A stretch of DNA of 64,000 nt from Planctomycetaceae bacterium (GTDB taxonomy: Bacteria > Planctomycetota > Planctomycetia > Planctomycetales > Planctomycetaceae). Numbering within the stretch: the stretch's first letter is position 1; each line of letters starts with the position of its first letter. The DNA lies in NCBI GenBank assembly GCA_024742875.1, contig JANSXP010000001.1, positions 124,001 to 188,000 on the forward strand, given 5' to 3'. This document shows positions 1 through 9,834 of the stretch, in pieces. Position numbers and translations under genes: made by a program. Below the pieces are notes generated by a model. It ran no database searches and had not been told where the DNA came from. It saw nothing but the letters and a program-made list of their open reading frames with translations.

Positions 1-2464
1 CGGCCGCGTGGACCAGTCGATAATAGTTGTGTCGATCCGAGGTGAGTGACCAGCGGCGATTGGCGCAGCCACTGGAACTAACGCGGATGTATTCGATGTC
101 CTTCAGGGGTCCCAGCACAATCTGTCCGGCAGCGTCAGTGGCCAGGGTCTGCTGGATGGGCTGTTTGAAGTGGGCGTGCTTCAGTAGCACATTCACCGTG
201 CGGGCGTCGCGCATCTCCCCCGTTTTGCCGCGCATTTCCAGCACATATCCGAGGTCGGATCTCAGCAGGTGCAGATCGCTGATGGCCTCGGTTTTGTCAA
301 TCTGATTGATGGCCACGCTGCTCGAGGCCGTGAGCGTTTGTCGGGCACCTGTGGAGCCCACTTTGATGGTCGCCTGAAGCGAAAAACTAATGCGACTCAG
401 ACGCGGAGGGACGGCAAATTCGTGAATGGACTCACGGTCTTCAAACAGTGGGAAATCGGCCACCCGCTGCTGGCTTTGCACATTACTGTGGTCGGTGCTG
501 GAGATTGTGAGATTCACATCTTCCAGAGCCGACAGTGACACGGGCACGCCGTTGAGCGTCAGCACAGGACGTACCATCAGATCCGCATTGCGCTGACGCA
601 GCAGGGCCTCGCGGTCCACGTACATTCCGGCGTTCAGTTGATAGGTTTCACGGACCGCATTGAATTTTGCAATGGAGGAAAAACCGTCCGCTGTGGCAAT
701 CACACATGTGCGGGAACCGGCACTGGAGGTAAACGGAACGGTGACTTCTCCATCGACGGCATCGTACTGCTGGCCGCCAAGATACAGTCGTGCATCCGCC
801 ACGATCTCGTCGGCTTCGTCCAAGATGGTGAAGGCATGTCCGTCGGGCGTTATTCGCACCAGGTGCCGCAGGCGTCCTTTGTGAATAAGTGCACGACTGC
901 TCTGGCCGTTGCCAATCAGGTCGATGACGTAAGTGCCTCGTTCGTTCAGCTGCGGGAACGTGAAGCGTCGTGTGACGCGACGCAGCGGCGGCTCACTGTA
1001 TTCGTACGTCTGCTCTTCGTTGGCAATCAGTCCGTCCAGGTTGATGTCTGTGTTGATATGTTTGAGGTTCTCACGGTGGTAGTTGAGCGTGTTGATCTGG
1101 AAGACCTTCACGATCAGCGTCGGCACGTTTTTAATACTGACTTCCAGACTCACGGGCTCTTCGGCAGAAAAGTACTGGCGATTGGTCGGATGAAAGTCGA
1201 TGTCCACGCGATCCTTCAGCTGCCGATACTTTTCAGCAGGCAGCAGCGCGTACCACTGTTCCGCGTCGCCGAGCCCGTTGACGATCTTGGCTTCCGCAAA
1301 CAGATGCTGCAAAAATGTGTCCCGCAGCCATGGTCGGAACTCGTCAAAGCTTTTGTCTTCCCGGAAAAATTCGAGCAGGTAGCTTTGCAGCAGGCGTTCG
1401 TCGTTGCCGACATTGCCCAGGCCTGTAAGAGCCGCGAATGACTGATTCAGATTGCACAGCTGACGGCTGACGTTTACATCCTTCAGCCACTGCGGATTCG
1501 CGTACGACATGTTCCGCGGCAGCTTGAGATATTCGGTGAATCGTTCGCGACTGAGCTGACCCAGCTGCTGATCCAGCAGCAGGCGGTGGTGCAGCAAGTG
1601 AGCCTTCAGGGAGTTATGCGCAGGGCTGAGGGTGCGAACAAAATTCCAGACGCGATCAAACCAGGCCAGTCGTTCGTCCACATCCTGCGTCAGATCCACG
1701 TCGTGTCCAGGCGCCAAACGCGCCAGATAGATGGCGATAAAGCGGGATTCGTTGCGCAGCTGTGGCCGCAGTCGGAGCAGCTCATCGAGCTGCTTTTTGA
1801 GCATGCGGCTGTGAATTTTTAGTGAGCCGAATCCGCCGCTGTTTTTGTGCTGCAGGTCGGCGACCACCAGTTCGGGCAGCGACTTGAAATCGGGCCGCTC
1901 CAGGCGGCTGAGCAGCACGCGTCGCCGATCCCCATCCAGCGGTTCGGACACCAGCCAGTGGAGGGCCGCGTTTTCAAAGCCGTCCAGGCCGGAACTTTGC
2001 CGGAACGCCAGATCCTTTAGTCGATCGCGGTTGAGAAGTTTGGGGTCCAGCAGGGACGGCACACGTGGTTTTTCATCCACGCGATCACGCTGATGGCTGA
2101 AGGTGAGCCCCAGTTCCTGTCGCAGAAACGTGAGCGTTTTCTCGGGGTTCTTTTCGTACGTCAGCAAAGCCTGACGGTAGCGGATTTCACGATAGCGGGC
2201 ACTGTCGGGATGACGTTTCCGCCAGTCAATGAGCATCTGATCGATGCGGTCAAACTGCTCGGTATTTTGAAAATGCAGGCAGTGATAGTAGTAGTAGTCA
2301 ACGGTTCCGGGAATAAGCTGACCGAGTGGGACCGTGCGATCGCTGGCGAGGGCGAAGTGCTCGGCAAAGTCCGTGTATTGCTGCCCGCTGGCCGGCACGG
2401 TCATGGTGACGGCGGTGAGCAGACAGGCGAACAGACGGGCAAACGAAATGGGCGTGCGACGCAT
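1..2464 (-). CDS. Large secreted protein, macroglobulin-like segments possible (3' end missing)
   Basis: An uninterrupted minus-strand reading frame runs from an ATG at 2464 off the left edge, so about 821 N-terminal residues are present and the C-terminus is missing. The start is supported by an AAGGA Shine-Dalgarno element about 8 nt upstream. The product begins MRRTPISFARLFACLLTAV, a signal peptide ending near ASGQ, then an alpha-helical, Arg/Leu-rich region of roughly 350 residues. After about residue 400 it becomes beta-rich (for example YFSAEEPVSLEVSIKNVP and later GTYVIDLIGNGQ), and the spacing of these segments is reminiscent of the MG domains of bacterial alpha-2-macroglobulins. No thioester motif is visible in the part present. 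The gene is certain; the family is a tentative inference. It is probably periplasmic or extracellular. Confidence 0.8.
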   Translation of the reverse strand, partial: MRRTPISFARLFACLLTAVTMTVPASGQQYTDFAEHFALASDRTVPLGQLIPGTVDYYYYHCLHFQNTEQFDRIDQMLIDWRKRHPDSARYREIRYRQALLTYEKNPEKTLTFLRQELGLTFSHQRDRVDEKPRVPSLLDPKLLNRDRLKDLAFRQSSGLDGFENAALHWLVSEPLDGDRRRVLLSRLERPDFKSLPELVVADLQHKNSGGFGSLKIHSRMLKKQLDELLRLRPQLRNESRFIAIYLARLAPGHDVDLTQDVDERLAWFDRVWNFVRTLSPAHNSLKAHLLHHRLLLDQQLGQLSRERFTEYLKLPRNMSYANPQWLKDVNVSRQLCNLNQSFAALTGLGNVGNDERLLQSYLLEFFREDKSFDEFRPWLRDTFLQHLFAEAKIVNGLGDAEQWYALLPAEKYRQLKDRVDIDFHPTNRQYFSAEEPVSLEVSIKNVPTLIVKVFQINTLNYHRENLKHINTDINLDGLIANEEQTYEYSEPPLRRVTRRFTFPQLNERGTYVIDLIGNGQSSRALIHKGRLRHLVRITPDGHAFTILDEADEIVADARLYLGGQQYDAVDGEVTVPFTSSAGSRTCVIATADGFSSIAKFNAVRETYQLNAGMYVDREALLRQRNADLMVRPVLTLNGVPVSLSALEDVNLTISSTDHSNVQSQQRVADFPLFEDRESIHEFAVPPRLSRISFSLQATIKVGSTGARQTLTASSSVAINQIDKTEAISDLHLLRSDLGYVLEMRGKTGEMRDARTVNVLLKHAHFKQPIQQTLATDAAGQIVLGPLKDIEYIRVSSSGCANRRWSLTSDRHNYYRLVHAA

Positions 2465-2705
2465 AATTCGGGTCCTTCGGATGGGCAGTTGCGCACAGGC
2501 TTCAGCACGACAGCCAGGTCTTCCGTTCAAACTTAGTCAAAGTTTGAGCCGATTGTGAAAAAATCGCGGCCGACAGCGGCGAAAGCACTCAGGCAGAACT
2601 GTGCGCGCAGCGGCAGGCGTCAGCTGGTCACAGGTACGTGGTCGCGTTACAGCGGCCGGGTGGCCAAATGACGTCGCGACGGTGTCGGGCCGTGCTCCCG
2701 CAGCA

Positions 2706-3077
2706 TCAAACGTGCTGATCGAGCAGCACAGGATTCCCATCGGGATCCATCAGGACCACACTGGCCGGACCACTTGTGGCTTCGTCCGCTTCGGAAATCA
2801 GGGGAACGTCGGCGGCCCTGAGGTGCTTTTGAATCTCACGAACATCATCAAATTCTTCCAGTGGGGCAGCCATCTGGTCCCAGCCGGGATTGAACGTCAG
2901 CGTGTTCTTTTCAAACATTCCCTGAAACAGGCCGATGTTGGTCGTTCCACTGCGGAGAATGAGCCAGTTGGCCGCTTCGTCTCCATGCACCACTTCAAAC
3001 CCCAGCTTCTCATAGAACGCTCGGGAGGCAGCGATATCCTTCACGGCCAGACTCACGGAAAAGGCGCCAAGTTTCAT
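2706..3077 (-). CDS. VOC (glyoxalase/bleomycin-resistance fold) family protein
   Basis: A 123-residue protein beginning [19 protein letters not shown]. The start at 3077 is preferred over one 17 codons upstream because AGGAGGATC lies 5-12 nt before it. The pattern FSVSLAVKD, then [13 protein letters not shown] and a closing [12 protein letters not shown] is that of one vicinal-oxygen-chelate domain with paired beta-alpha-beta-beta-beta units. The C-terminal Asp-Pro-Asp-Gly-Asn segment is typical of the lyase-like branch. The substrate cannot be read from the sequence. It is a soluble cytoplasmic protein with no obvious functional tie to the sulfatase upstream. Confidence 0.85.
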   Translation of the reverse strand: MKLGAFSVSLAVKDIAASRAFYEKLGFEVVHGDEAANWLILRSGTTNIGLFQGMFEKNTLTFNPGWDQMAAPLEEFDDVREIQKHLRAADVPLISEADEATSGPASVVLMDPDGNPVLLDQHV

Positions 3078-3150
3078 TGCTGATCCTCCTGAACGAGTGG
3101 GGAGACAGGGAACGAAGTGCGTTGTCATGAAGACGTGTCGGCAGCCGCCC

Positions 3151-4647
3151 TCATTTGCGATTCGTGCGGTCCGGTCGAGCGTTGGACGCGGCGCCGTCGG
3201 GCCGCGTCATGTTGATCGCCGGGCGTTTGTTGGCCCGGATTTCCTTCACATGGGTATCCCAGGCGGCCTGCAGTCGTGCGACAACTTCCGGGTGGTCGGC
3301 CGCCACGTTGGTCCGCTCACCGATATCGTTGACGGTATGGTACAGCTGGACGGGATCCGTCGATGGCTTCCAGTCGGCGCTGTCGCGCTGTTTGCCTTTG
3401 CCTTCCTGCCACGGGTAAAACTTCCAGGGACCTGATCGCACGGCGCCCGGCCCGTGCATCAACACATAGGCGTCATGCGGGCTTTTGGCGTCCTGTGGAC
3501 CCATGATCAGTGGACGAATGTCATGGCCATCGATTTTTCGAGTTGGCAGCCGTCCACCGCACAGTGCCGTCAGCGTGGGCATGATGTCGATTGTTGCGGC
3601 CACTTCCGAGCAGACGGTGCCGGCGGGAATCCGGCCCGGCCACCACATCAGCGTAGGTTCGCGGATTCCGCCATCATAAACGCTCCCCTTGCGGGCCCTC
3701 AGCGGAAGCGAGGAGCCCACGGCCGCTCCGTTGTCGCTGGTGAAGATGACCAGCGTGTTTTCGGCCAGCCCACTGTCACGCAGTGTCTGCAGAATCTGAC
3801 CCACGGACCAGTCCACCTCTTCAATCGCATTGGTAATCAGGTCCTTGTTGGGGTCGTTAAAGTCGGGCGAGACGGCCAGGGGCAGATGCACCATGGTGTG
3901 CGGCAGATACAAAAAGAAGGGCTCGTCACGCTTTTCCGTGATAAAGCGAATGGCCCGCTCGGTGTACCGTTTGGTGATGGTGGTTTGGTCAGCCGGATAC
4001 TCAACGATCTGCTCGTTATGAAAAATGGGCACCACGTCACGAATCTTGTGGCCCTCCTTCATCTTCTCGACTGTCAGGCCGTCGCGGAGCACGATGTCGT
4101 CGGCGATGGTGTTGGCCGGGTCCAGCCACATGTCGTTGCTGTACGGAATGCCCCAGTAAGAATCGAATCCCTGGTACGTTGGCAGACACGGGGGCAGGTG
4201 GCCCAGATGCCATTTGCCAATACAGGCCGTGCGGTAGCCGGCGTCCTTCAGCATATCGGCCAGCGTGACTTCATCGGGATGAAGGCCCTGTGGCGTGTTG
4301 GGAAACAGCACCGGCCGCATGCTCAGTCGCTGATAATGGCAGCCTGTCATCAGGGCCGTACGGGACCCGGAGCAGACGGCGCAACCCACGTAAAAATCCG
4401 AGAACCGGCGGCCTTCCCGCGCCATTTGGTCCAGGTGCGGCGTTTGGGGAATGGTGGCCCCGTTGAATCCCACGTCCCCATATCCCATATCATCGATGAA
4501 AATCAGCACGACATTGGGCTGGTCGGCGGCTGCCGCTGATGACGTCTGTCCCAGGGCCAGCAGCATTGCGACGGTCGCCCATCGCAGCGAGTGAGTGCGG
4601 GACTCCGAACAAAAGCTGGAACACAGTTGCCGCCAAACACCATTCAT
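3151..4647 (-). CDS. Secreted sulfatase (arylsulfatase family) with variant CSGSR active site
   Basis: A 498-residue member of the alkaline-phosphatase-fold sulfatases that hydrolyse sulfate esters, in planctomycetes usually on algal polysaccharides. The N-terminus carries a signal peptide ending near SSAAAADQP. The first metal-binding stretch is [13 protein letters not shown] (residues 46-58). The modification site is C92-S-G-S-R96 followed by TALMTG; C92 is expected to become formylglycine. The third position is Gly where the usual motif has Pro or Ala. IGKWHLGH and the later TSDNGAAVG supply the other catalytic motifs. The start at 4647 follows AAGGAGA by a suitable distance. Full length for the family; it sits alone, with no dedicated maturase nearby. 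Confidence 0.92.
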   Translation of the reverse strand: MNGVWRQLCSSFCSESRTHSLRWATVAMLLALGQTSSAAAADQPNVVLIFIDDMGYGDVGFNGATIPQTPHLDQMAREGRRFSDFYVGCAVCSGSRTALMTGCHYQRLSMRPVLFPNTPQGLHPDEVTLADMLKDAGYRTACIGKWHLGHLPPCLPTYQGFDSYWGIPYSNDMWLDPANTIADDIVLRDGLTVEKMKEGHKIRDVVPIFHNEQIVEYPADQTTITKRYTERAIRFITEKRDEPFFLYLPHTMVHLPLAVSPDFNDPNKDLITNAIEEVDWSVGQILQTLRDSGLAENTLVIFTSDNGAAVGSSLPLRARKGSVYDGGIREPTLMWWPGRIPAGTVCSEVAATIDIMPTLTALCGGRLPTRKIDGHDIRPLIMGPQDAKSPHDAYVLMHGPGAVRSGPWKFYPWQEGKGKQRDSADWKPSTDPVQLYHTVNDIGERTNVAADHPEVVARLQAAWDTHVKEIRANKRPAINMTRPDGAASNARPDRTNRK

Positions 4648-4864
4648 GCCACGTCTCCTTGATTCACAGGTGCCACAGATCTGTTGCGGTGAACAGTCTA
4701 TCGGTGTCGGTTGTTGGCGTAAAACGACGGCGGGCCGTGCAGGCAGCCAGTGGACGTCGCATCCTTCCCCAGGACGCCCCCAGTCTGCCCCATGGCCGCA
4801 CAGAAGAACGCCGGCCGACGCCTCACCATGCTGCGCTCATCATGCCATGCTTATCAGGGCGACG

Positions 4865-6604
4865 CTAACCACGGCGACGCTTGCGCTGCAGCCAGAGTAG
4901 TCGCAGGCGGCGATCCAGTCCGCCTTTCAGTGTGCTGATCAGAATGGCGCCCAGAAAGCTCACCACGGCCAGCACCAAAGGCTTCACTCCGGCCGGCATA
5001 CGATAGTAGACGAATCCGTAGACCGTGGCCGCAGAGCCCACACACACGGCGATGATGGCCTGAACAGCAGCCAGCACCCGATAGGCGGGCTCCTGCAGCA
5101 CGAATCCCAGAGCGAGGGCCGCACACGCCATCAGCACGAAGTGCAGGGCGGCGACAGACAGGTTCTGGTGGGCGGTGTGCCATGTGCCGGAAACCAGCGA
5201 AACGACAAACAGAGACGGACCCAGTTCGCGGCAGAAAGTGGCAAACGTATCTTTGAACACAGCGCCCGTCAGAATGATCAAAGCTGTGGCCCCGTGGGTC
5301 AGCAGGATCTGTCGCCACGGCAGTGAGGCCGTCCAGGTGAGGTTAATGGTGGCCAGACCGGCGACTACCAGGCAGACACTCAGCGCGAAGCGAACAGAAC
5401 TGCGGCTGTATACCGCAAGCAGCAGGTAACAGGCCCCGAGTCCCAGCAGCGGAAGTCCGTTCAGATGCTGCACGCCTGGCTGCCAGAAGCGGCTGGCCCA
5501 CGCATCGGCCGGGCAGACGGCCAGCAGCAGGCCACAGGCGATGACGCCAGGTTCTGCGGCCTTCACGCCTCTTAGCCACGCCCAGCCGAAAAACGCGGTC
5601 AGTCCTGTCAGCGTCAGCAGCACGGGCGAAGCAACCTGGCGGGAAAAGTCTCCCACAAAGCTGGAGTATGTCGGAAGATCACTCCACGGCACCAGCCACG
5701 GCCACGCGAGCACAAGCAGCAAAGGCGCGCACAACAGACACAGCTTCTGCAGCCCGGGGATGGCTTCGCGGATGCCGATTTCCAGCAGGACCACCAGCAC
5801 GGCCAGCAGGAAGGGCACCAGCTGATACAAGCCGAAGATCGTATCCCAGTAGTGACCGTTCGCTTTGGGATCGAACGACATGGTCAGGGCATACGACCGA
5901 AAGACGACGGCCAGCCCCAGAAATACAAACGGCGTCCACGGGAACAGAGGCCACCTCCACGGCGTCCCGTTGTTCGTCACGCTGGCTTTTCCACGGCGAA
6001 CCGCGGGCAGCAGACTCAGCGTGCAGGCTGCCGCCGCAAGTGGGAAAGCGGCGATCAGCCAGCGCGTGGTTTCATTGGAAAATCCGGTCAGTTCCGTGAC
6101 CAGGCCCAGTGGCCACAGGAAAAACGTCTGCAGCAGCGCGTGCAGCGGGAGCCGGAAGGCCCAGCCCAGTTTCACCCGCAGTCCGGCCAGAAGCAGTTCC
6201 ACCGTGAACAGTGCGAATGCGGCGCCCACGCCCAGCATCAGATAAGCGTGCTGCGACGGGTTGTCCTGATCAGACAGCACGTTGATCAGTTCGTCCATGC
6301 TGACGGCAATCGCCAGCAGCATCAGCAGCACAATCAACACCAGTGACCGGGCATCCTCCCAGACCCTGCCGAAGCGAACCACGGCCGTGGCGGTGCCCGC
6401 CATCAGCCAGGTGACGGCGGCCAGCGCAGCCATCAGTCCCCACGGCTCCATGTACCCCACAGAGCCTTCCGGGAAAAAGACGGCCGTGTTGCCGCTGCGA
6501 AAAAACAGCTTCAGGCCATAGACAAACAGGCAGGTGCTGATCAGATAGAAGGGGTTGTGAAAGTAGATCAGCGAGAGCAGCCCGTGGGAATCACGTCGAG
6601 ACAT
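4865..6604 (-). CDS. Polytopic inner-membrane protein of unknown function
   Basis: A 579-residue protein made almost entirely of hydrophobic helices, perhaps 14-16 transmembrane segments, with short polar loops. The start at 6604 (MSRRDSHGLLSLIYFH) is chosen over an upstream ATG at 6661 because AGGAG precedes it by about 7 nt. The C-terminus is a short Arg/Lys-rich tail ending QRKRRRG, which should be cytoplasmic. I see no transporter signature, nucleotide-binding motif or catalytic residues. The layout of repeated Leu/Ala-rich helices resembles DUF2157-like or polymer-biosynthesis membrane proteins, but I do not recognise the family. The adjacent sulfatase on the same strand is separated by more than 200 nt, so cotranscription is uncertain. 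Confidence 0.8.
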   Translation of the reverse strand: MSRRDSHGLLSLIYFHNPFYLISTCLFVYGLKLFFRSGNTAVFFPEGSVGYMEPWGLMAALAAVTWLMAGTATAVVRFGRVWEDARSLVLIVLLMLLAIAVSMDELINVLSDQDNPSQHAYLMLGVGAAFALFTVELLLAGLRVKLGWAFRLPLHALLQTFFLWPLGLVTELTGFSNETTRWLIAAFPLAAAACTLSLLPAVRRGKASVTNNGTPWRWPLFPWTPFVFLGLAVVFRSYALTMSFDPKANGHYWDTIFGLYQLVPFLLAVLVVLLEIGIREAIPGLQKLCLLCAPLLLVLAWPWLVPWSDLPTYSSFVGDFSRQVASPVLLTLTGLTAFFGWAWLRGVKAAEPGVIACGLLLAVCPADAWASRFWQPGVQHLNGLPLLGLGACYLLLAVYSRSSVRFALSVCLVVAGLATINLTWTASLPWRQILLTHGATALIILTGAVFKDTFATFCRELGPSLFVVSLVSGTWHTAHQNLSVAALHFVLMACAALALGFVLQEPAYRVLAAVQAIIAVCVGSAATVYGFVYYRMPAGVKPLVLAVVSFLGAILISTLKGGLDRRLRLLWLQRKRRRG

Positions 6605-7337
6605 AGCATGCTCCTGGCAACTGCGGCGAACGAATGTCGCCGCTGAGAAATGAGTGGACAAAAAAAGCCCGACCGGAAGGTCGAGCTGTTCATCATCCGT
6701 TTACGCAATCCGTACAGAGACTTTCATCGCGCGCACCTTTTCTGAGTGTTCATGGGGGACCGTTTCTGCAGGATTGTCTGACTGCCTGACAGACAGCATG
6801 GTCCCCAGGATTTGTCTTGCAACTTTCGTTTTTTGCCACCACAGCCAGAACTTCTGCACAGCCCTGGGCGCGGACGAATTTGACCATCACCATCACATCG
6901 CTGACTGGCAGCGGCACGCATGGCTCGGGTGCGGAAGGCGGGGTCTGTATCTGCCCGGAACTCCCCGGGACGAGCACTTTGTGAAACTGTGCAACAGCAT
7001 CCTCGCAGGCACCATCGCGTCACTTGCGTCCGTGGATTCGCGCGACGACGACCCGGGGCAGTGGGGGCAACGACGTCCGTCTAACGGCGGGCAATATCGT
7101 GGGCACGAATTCACTGTTGATGGCACGGTCATGCGGGCGAACTGAGTGCGGAACAGGTGTTTGCTGCGGTTAACGCAATCATGGTGTCGATGCCGGCGAA
7201 CTCGCTGATAGCGGCCGCTCGTGATTCACAGGGACGCTCAAATTGTCGCTGATGAACCCGCCGCTCGATTCCGGTGATGATCCGCTGGCGCTGGATAGCG
7301 AAGAAGATTGAAGGCACACGGCAGCGGTCAGGACACG
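6605..7337. other. Gene-poor stretch, possible decayed coding remnant
   Basis: No convincing gene in 733 bases. The open frames here are short, lack Shine-Dalgarno elements and have no recognisable motifs. On the plus strand around 7070-7130 one frame reads GGNDVRLTAGNIVGTNS, similar to the Thr/Gly-rich repeats of large secreted beta-helix proteins; it is followed by stops in all frames. A second short frame near 7240-7310 ends LDSGDDPLALDSEED. These could be remains of a degraded adhesin-like gene, but this is weak. Confidence 0.35.
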
Positions 7338-9668
7338 TCATTCGCCGCCCTGGCCGTCTTTTCGTTTTTCGTGCGCTGCAGTGGGCAACTGCTCAAGCAG
7401 CTCATTCGCGGCCTCAGTGTCACCGGTGGCCCGATAAGCGCGAGCCAGACTGTGACCGGCGCGGATGGTGGACGGGTGTCGCCTGCCGAACCGCTGTGTG
7501 CGTCCTGACCACACCGTTTCCAGCAGGGGGACGGCGCTTGTGGGCTCATCCAGCCTCAGGTAGCAGGAGGCCAGGCCCATGCGACAGCTTTCGATGTCCA
7601 GGTCCGACCCAATGCCTTCTGCCAGCATTTGTTCCAGTGCATCCGAGTATGCGGCGATGGCTTTCTGTGTGTCTCCCAGAGAAGCATGGCAGTCCGCCAG
7701 GGACCGCTTCACGAGAAAGACAAAGTTGTCTTTGCCCTGCGGTTCAATCCGGTTGGCATACTCAAGTCCGCGCTGCAGGATCCCGGTGGCCGTCTGATAG
7801 TCCTCCTGCTGCATCAGTGCGTGGCCCCAGCCGTTGAAGGCCAGCACACACTGAAAGTTGGGGATTTCGGGCGCTGCTTCGCACAGGACGGCGGCGGATT
7901 CAAACGTCTGAACAGCACGGTCGAGATCTCTCAGGCTCAGGTAACAGCCCGCCAGTTCGATCAGACATCCCACGCGGCGACGGGACGTCAGTTCCAGGTG
8001 CTGTTCGTAAATGGCCATCGCCCGTTCAAACCCTGCAACAGCATCTTCCGGATATCCCAGATTCTCGATCGCGCGGGACAAACGTCGTTCCAGGTCGGCC
8101 GTGGCCAGACTGTCGCCCAGATCAGCAGACGCCATCTGGCTCGACGCCTGAATGAGTCGGCCGGCCAGACGAGCGGCGACTGGTTCACCATGGCCAGCAT
8201 CACGATGCAGATTCAGATCCGCGAAAATATCAGCCAGAATTCGATTGCTGTGCTGCAGCATGTCGGCCCGCTTGCGCGCCAGCAGCATGCTGTAGCCGGT
8301 GCCCACAATGCCCGCCAGGAGCGACACCAGCAGAAACACGGACAGCAGTGTGGCGGCCCTGTTGCGGCAGACGAATTTCCACGCGCGGTACCTCAGGCTC
8401 GCCGGTCGTGCGACAACCGTCTCGCCGTTCAGAAATCGCTGAACGTCCGCGGCAAATTCTGAGGCCGTCTGGTAGCGGCGATCGACGTCTTTCTCCAGTG
8501 CTTTCAGGCAGATCCAGTCCAGGTCTCCCCGCAGGATCCGCTGCAGACTGCCGTAGTCGGTGCGGCGATCTGCGTACACCTGAGTATGTGTCGGGTCGAG
8601 TTGTCGACTCGGTGGTGGGACTTCATGGTTGCGAATTCGATCGAGCATTTCCAGCACCGACACGCCCTCTTCGCGCTGACTGCGAATGGGGGTGGTGTCC
8701 GTCAGCAGCTCGTACAGCAATACGCCGAGGGAATAGATGTCGGTGCGGGTGTCGATGCCCGAAGGGGCTTCGCCCGTTTGTTCCGGACTCATGTAGCGCA
8801 GCGTTCCCAGCAGCATGCCAGTCGTCGTCTGCTCAGCGTCGATCACATGCAGCGGTCCGCCCACCACTTTCAGCAGCCCAAAATCAATCACCCGCGGAAC
8901 CGGGCGGTCCTCCTGGCAGACCATGACATTGGACGGCTTCAGATCACGATGAATAATGCCTTTCTGGTGGGCATGCTGCACGGCCGCACAAATGTCCACA
9001 AATAGCGTGAGTCGCTCGGCGACCGACAGTTGATGAGAGCGACAAAACCGTGTCAGCTTCACGCCGTCCACAAACTCCATCGCAAACCACGGCCGACCGT
9101 CCGCGAGCGTGCCCGCGTCCAGAATCTTCGCGATGTTGGGGTGATCCATGACGGCCAGCGCTCGCTGTTCCGATTCGAATCGCGACAGTCGATCGGTTGA
9201 CAGGCGGCCGCCGCGGATGAGTTTAATCGCTACATCTCGCGTGATGGGGTGCGTTTGGCGGGCCCTCCACACGGTGCCCATGCCACCCTGGCCAACCTGT
9301 TCCACCAGCTGATAGGCGCCAATCTGATCGGGCGCCTGGCGAACGGGACCGGCGGGCACCGTCTCATCCCCGGATCGGGGGGCCGTGTCTCGCGGTTCGC
9401 TGTCTTTACTGCGCAATGCCAGGAGCTGTGCGCGGGCCCAGCCGGGTGCTGCGTCGTCCAGTGTTTCGTAGTCACTCAGGGGCAATGGCAGGTTGCCGCC
9501 AAACCGCAGGCTCACATCGACCTGCACCAGCTGGCGCACCAGAAGCCGCTGCGTGGCCAGATCGAAGGGTGCAAGCAGCACGGCAGACTCACGAATTGAC
9601 GCGGGGTGCCACTGCTCGCGGAAAGTCCGGCAGACTTCATCGATAAGCTGTTGCGTGGGCCCGTCCAT
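7338..9668 (-). CDS. Transmembrane serine/threonine protein kinase with C-terminal TPR repeats
   Basis: A 776-residue Hanks-type kinase. With the ATG at 9668 as start, the N-terminal 115 residues form a helical region. The kinase domain follows: Gly-rich loop GQGGMGTVWRA (127-137), catalytic Lys in VAIKL (149), HRDLKPSNV (240-248), DFG (262-264) and SPEQ in place of APE (294-297). It closes near 413. One membrane segment, SVFLLVSLLAGIVGTGYSML, spans about 443-462. The remainder is helical repeat, with TPR-like units starting around residue 500. An in-frame GTG at 9728 would add 20 residues; neither start has a clear Shine-Dalgarno. Target proteins are unknown. The kinase side is cytoplasmic and the TPR side is probably periplasmic. 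Confidence 0.9.
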   Translation of the reverse strand: MDGPTQQLIDEVCRTFREQWHPASIRESAVLLAPFDLATQRLLVRQLVQVDVSLRFGGNLPLPLSDYETLDDAAPGWARAQLLALRSKDSEPRDTAPRSGDETVPAGPVRQAPDQIGAYQLVEQVGQGGMGTVWRARQTHPITRDVAIKLIRGGRLSTDRLSRFESEQRALAVMDHPNIAKILDAGTLADGRPWFAMEFVDGVKLTRFCRSHQLSVAERLTLFVDICAAVQHAHQKGIIHRDLKPSNVMVCQEDRPVPRVIDFGLLKVVGGPLHVIDAEQTTTGMLLGTLRYMSPEQTGEAPSGIDTRTDIYSLGVLLYELLTDTTPIRSQREEGVSVLEMLDRIRNHEVPPPSRQLDPTHTQVYADRRTDYGSLQRILRGDLDWICLKALEKDVDRRYQTASEFAADVQRFLNGETVVARPASLRYRAWKFVCRNRAATLLSVFLLVSLLAGIVGTGYSMLLARKRADMLQHSNRILADIFADLNLHRDAGHGEPVAARLAGRLIQASSQMASADLGDSLATADLERRLSRAIENLGYPEDAVAGFERAMAIYEQHLELTSRRRVGCLIELAGCYLSLRDLDRAVQTFESAAVLCEAAPEIPNFQCVLAFNGWGHALMQQEDYQTATGILQRGLEYANRIEPQGKDNFVFLVKRSLADCHASLGDTQKAIAAYSDALEQMLAEGIGSDLDIESCRMGLASCYLRLDEPTSAVPLLETVWSGRTQRFGRRHPSTIRAGHSLARAYRATGDTEAANELLEQLPTAAHEKRKDGQGGE

Positions 9669-9834
9669 ACCCGATTTGTTGCCGATAAGACCGGCCAGGG
9701 GAAGTGAAAAATGGAATCCCGCATTCACGATCTGAGGGGCCGTGATTCTGCGGCAGGCGAATCACGTGCAGCAGGATGACTACAGGCAGATCGGACCGGC
9801 GGTCAGACACTGGCGGTCCGCCTCGGCACGGCCG

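Noticed and set aside
6654-7145. 163-codon plus-strand frame
   Set aside because: No Shine-Dalgarno, uneven composition and no recognisable motif; treated as part of a gene-poor stretch.
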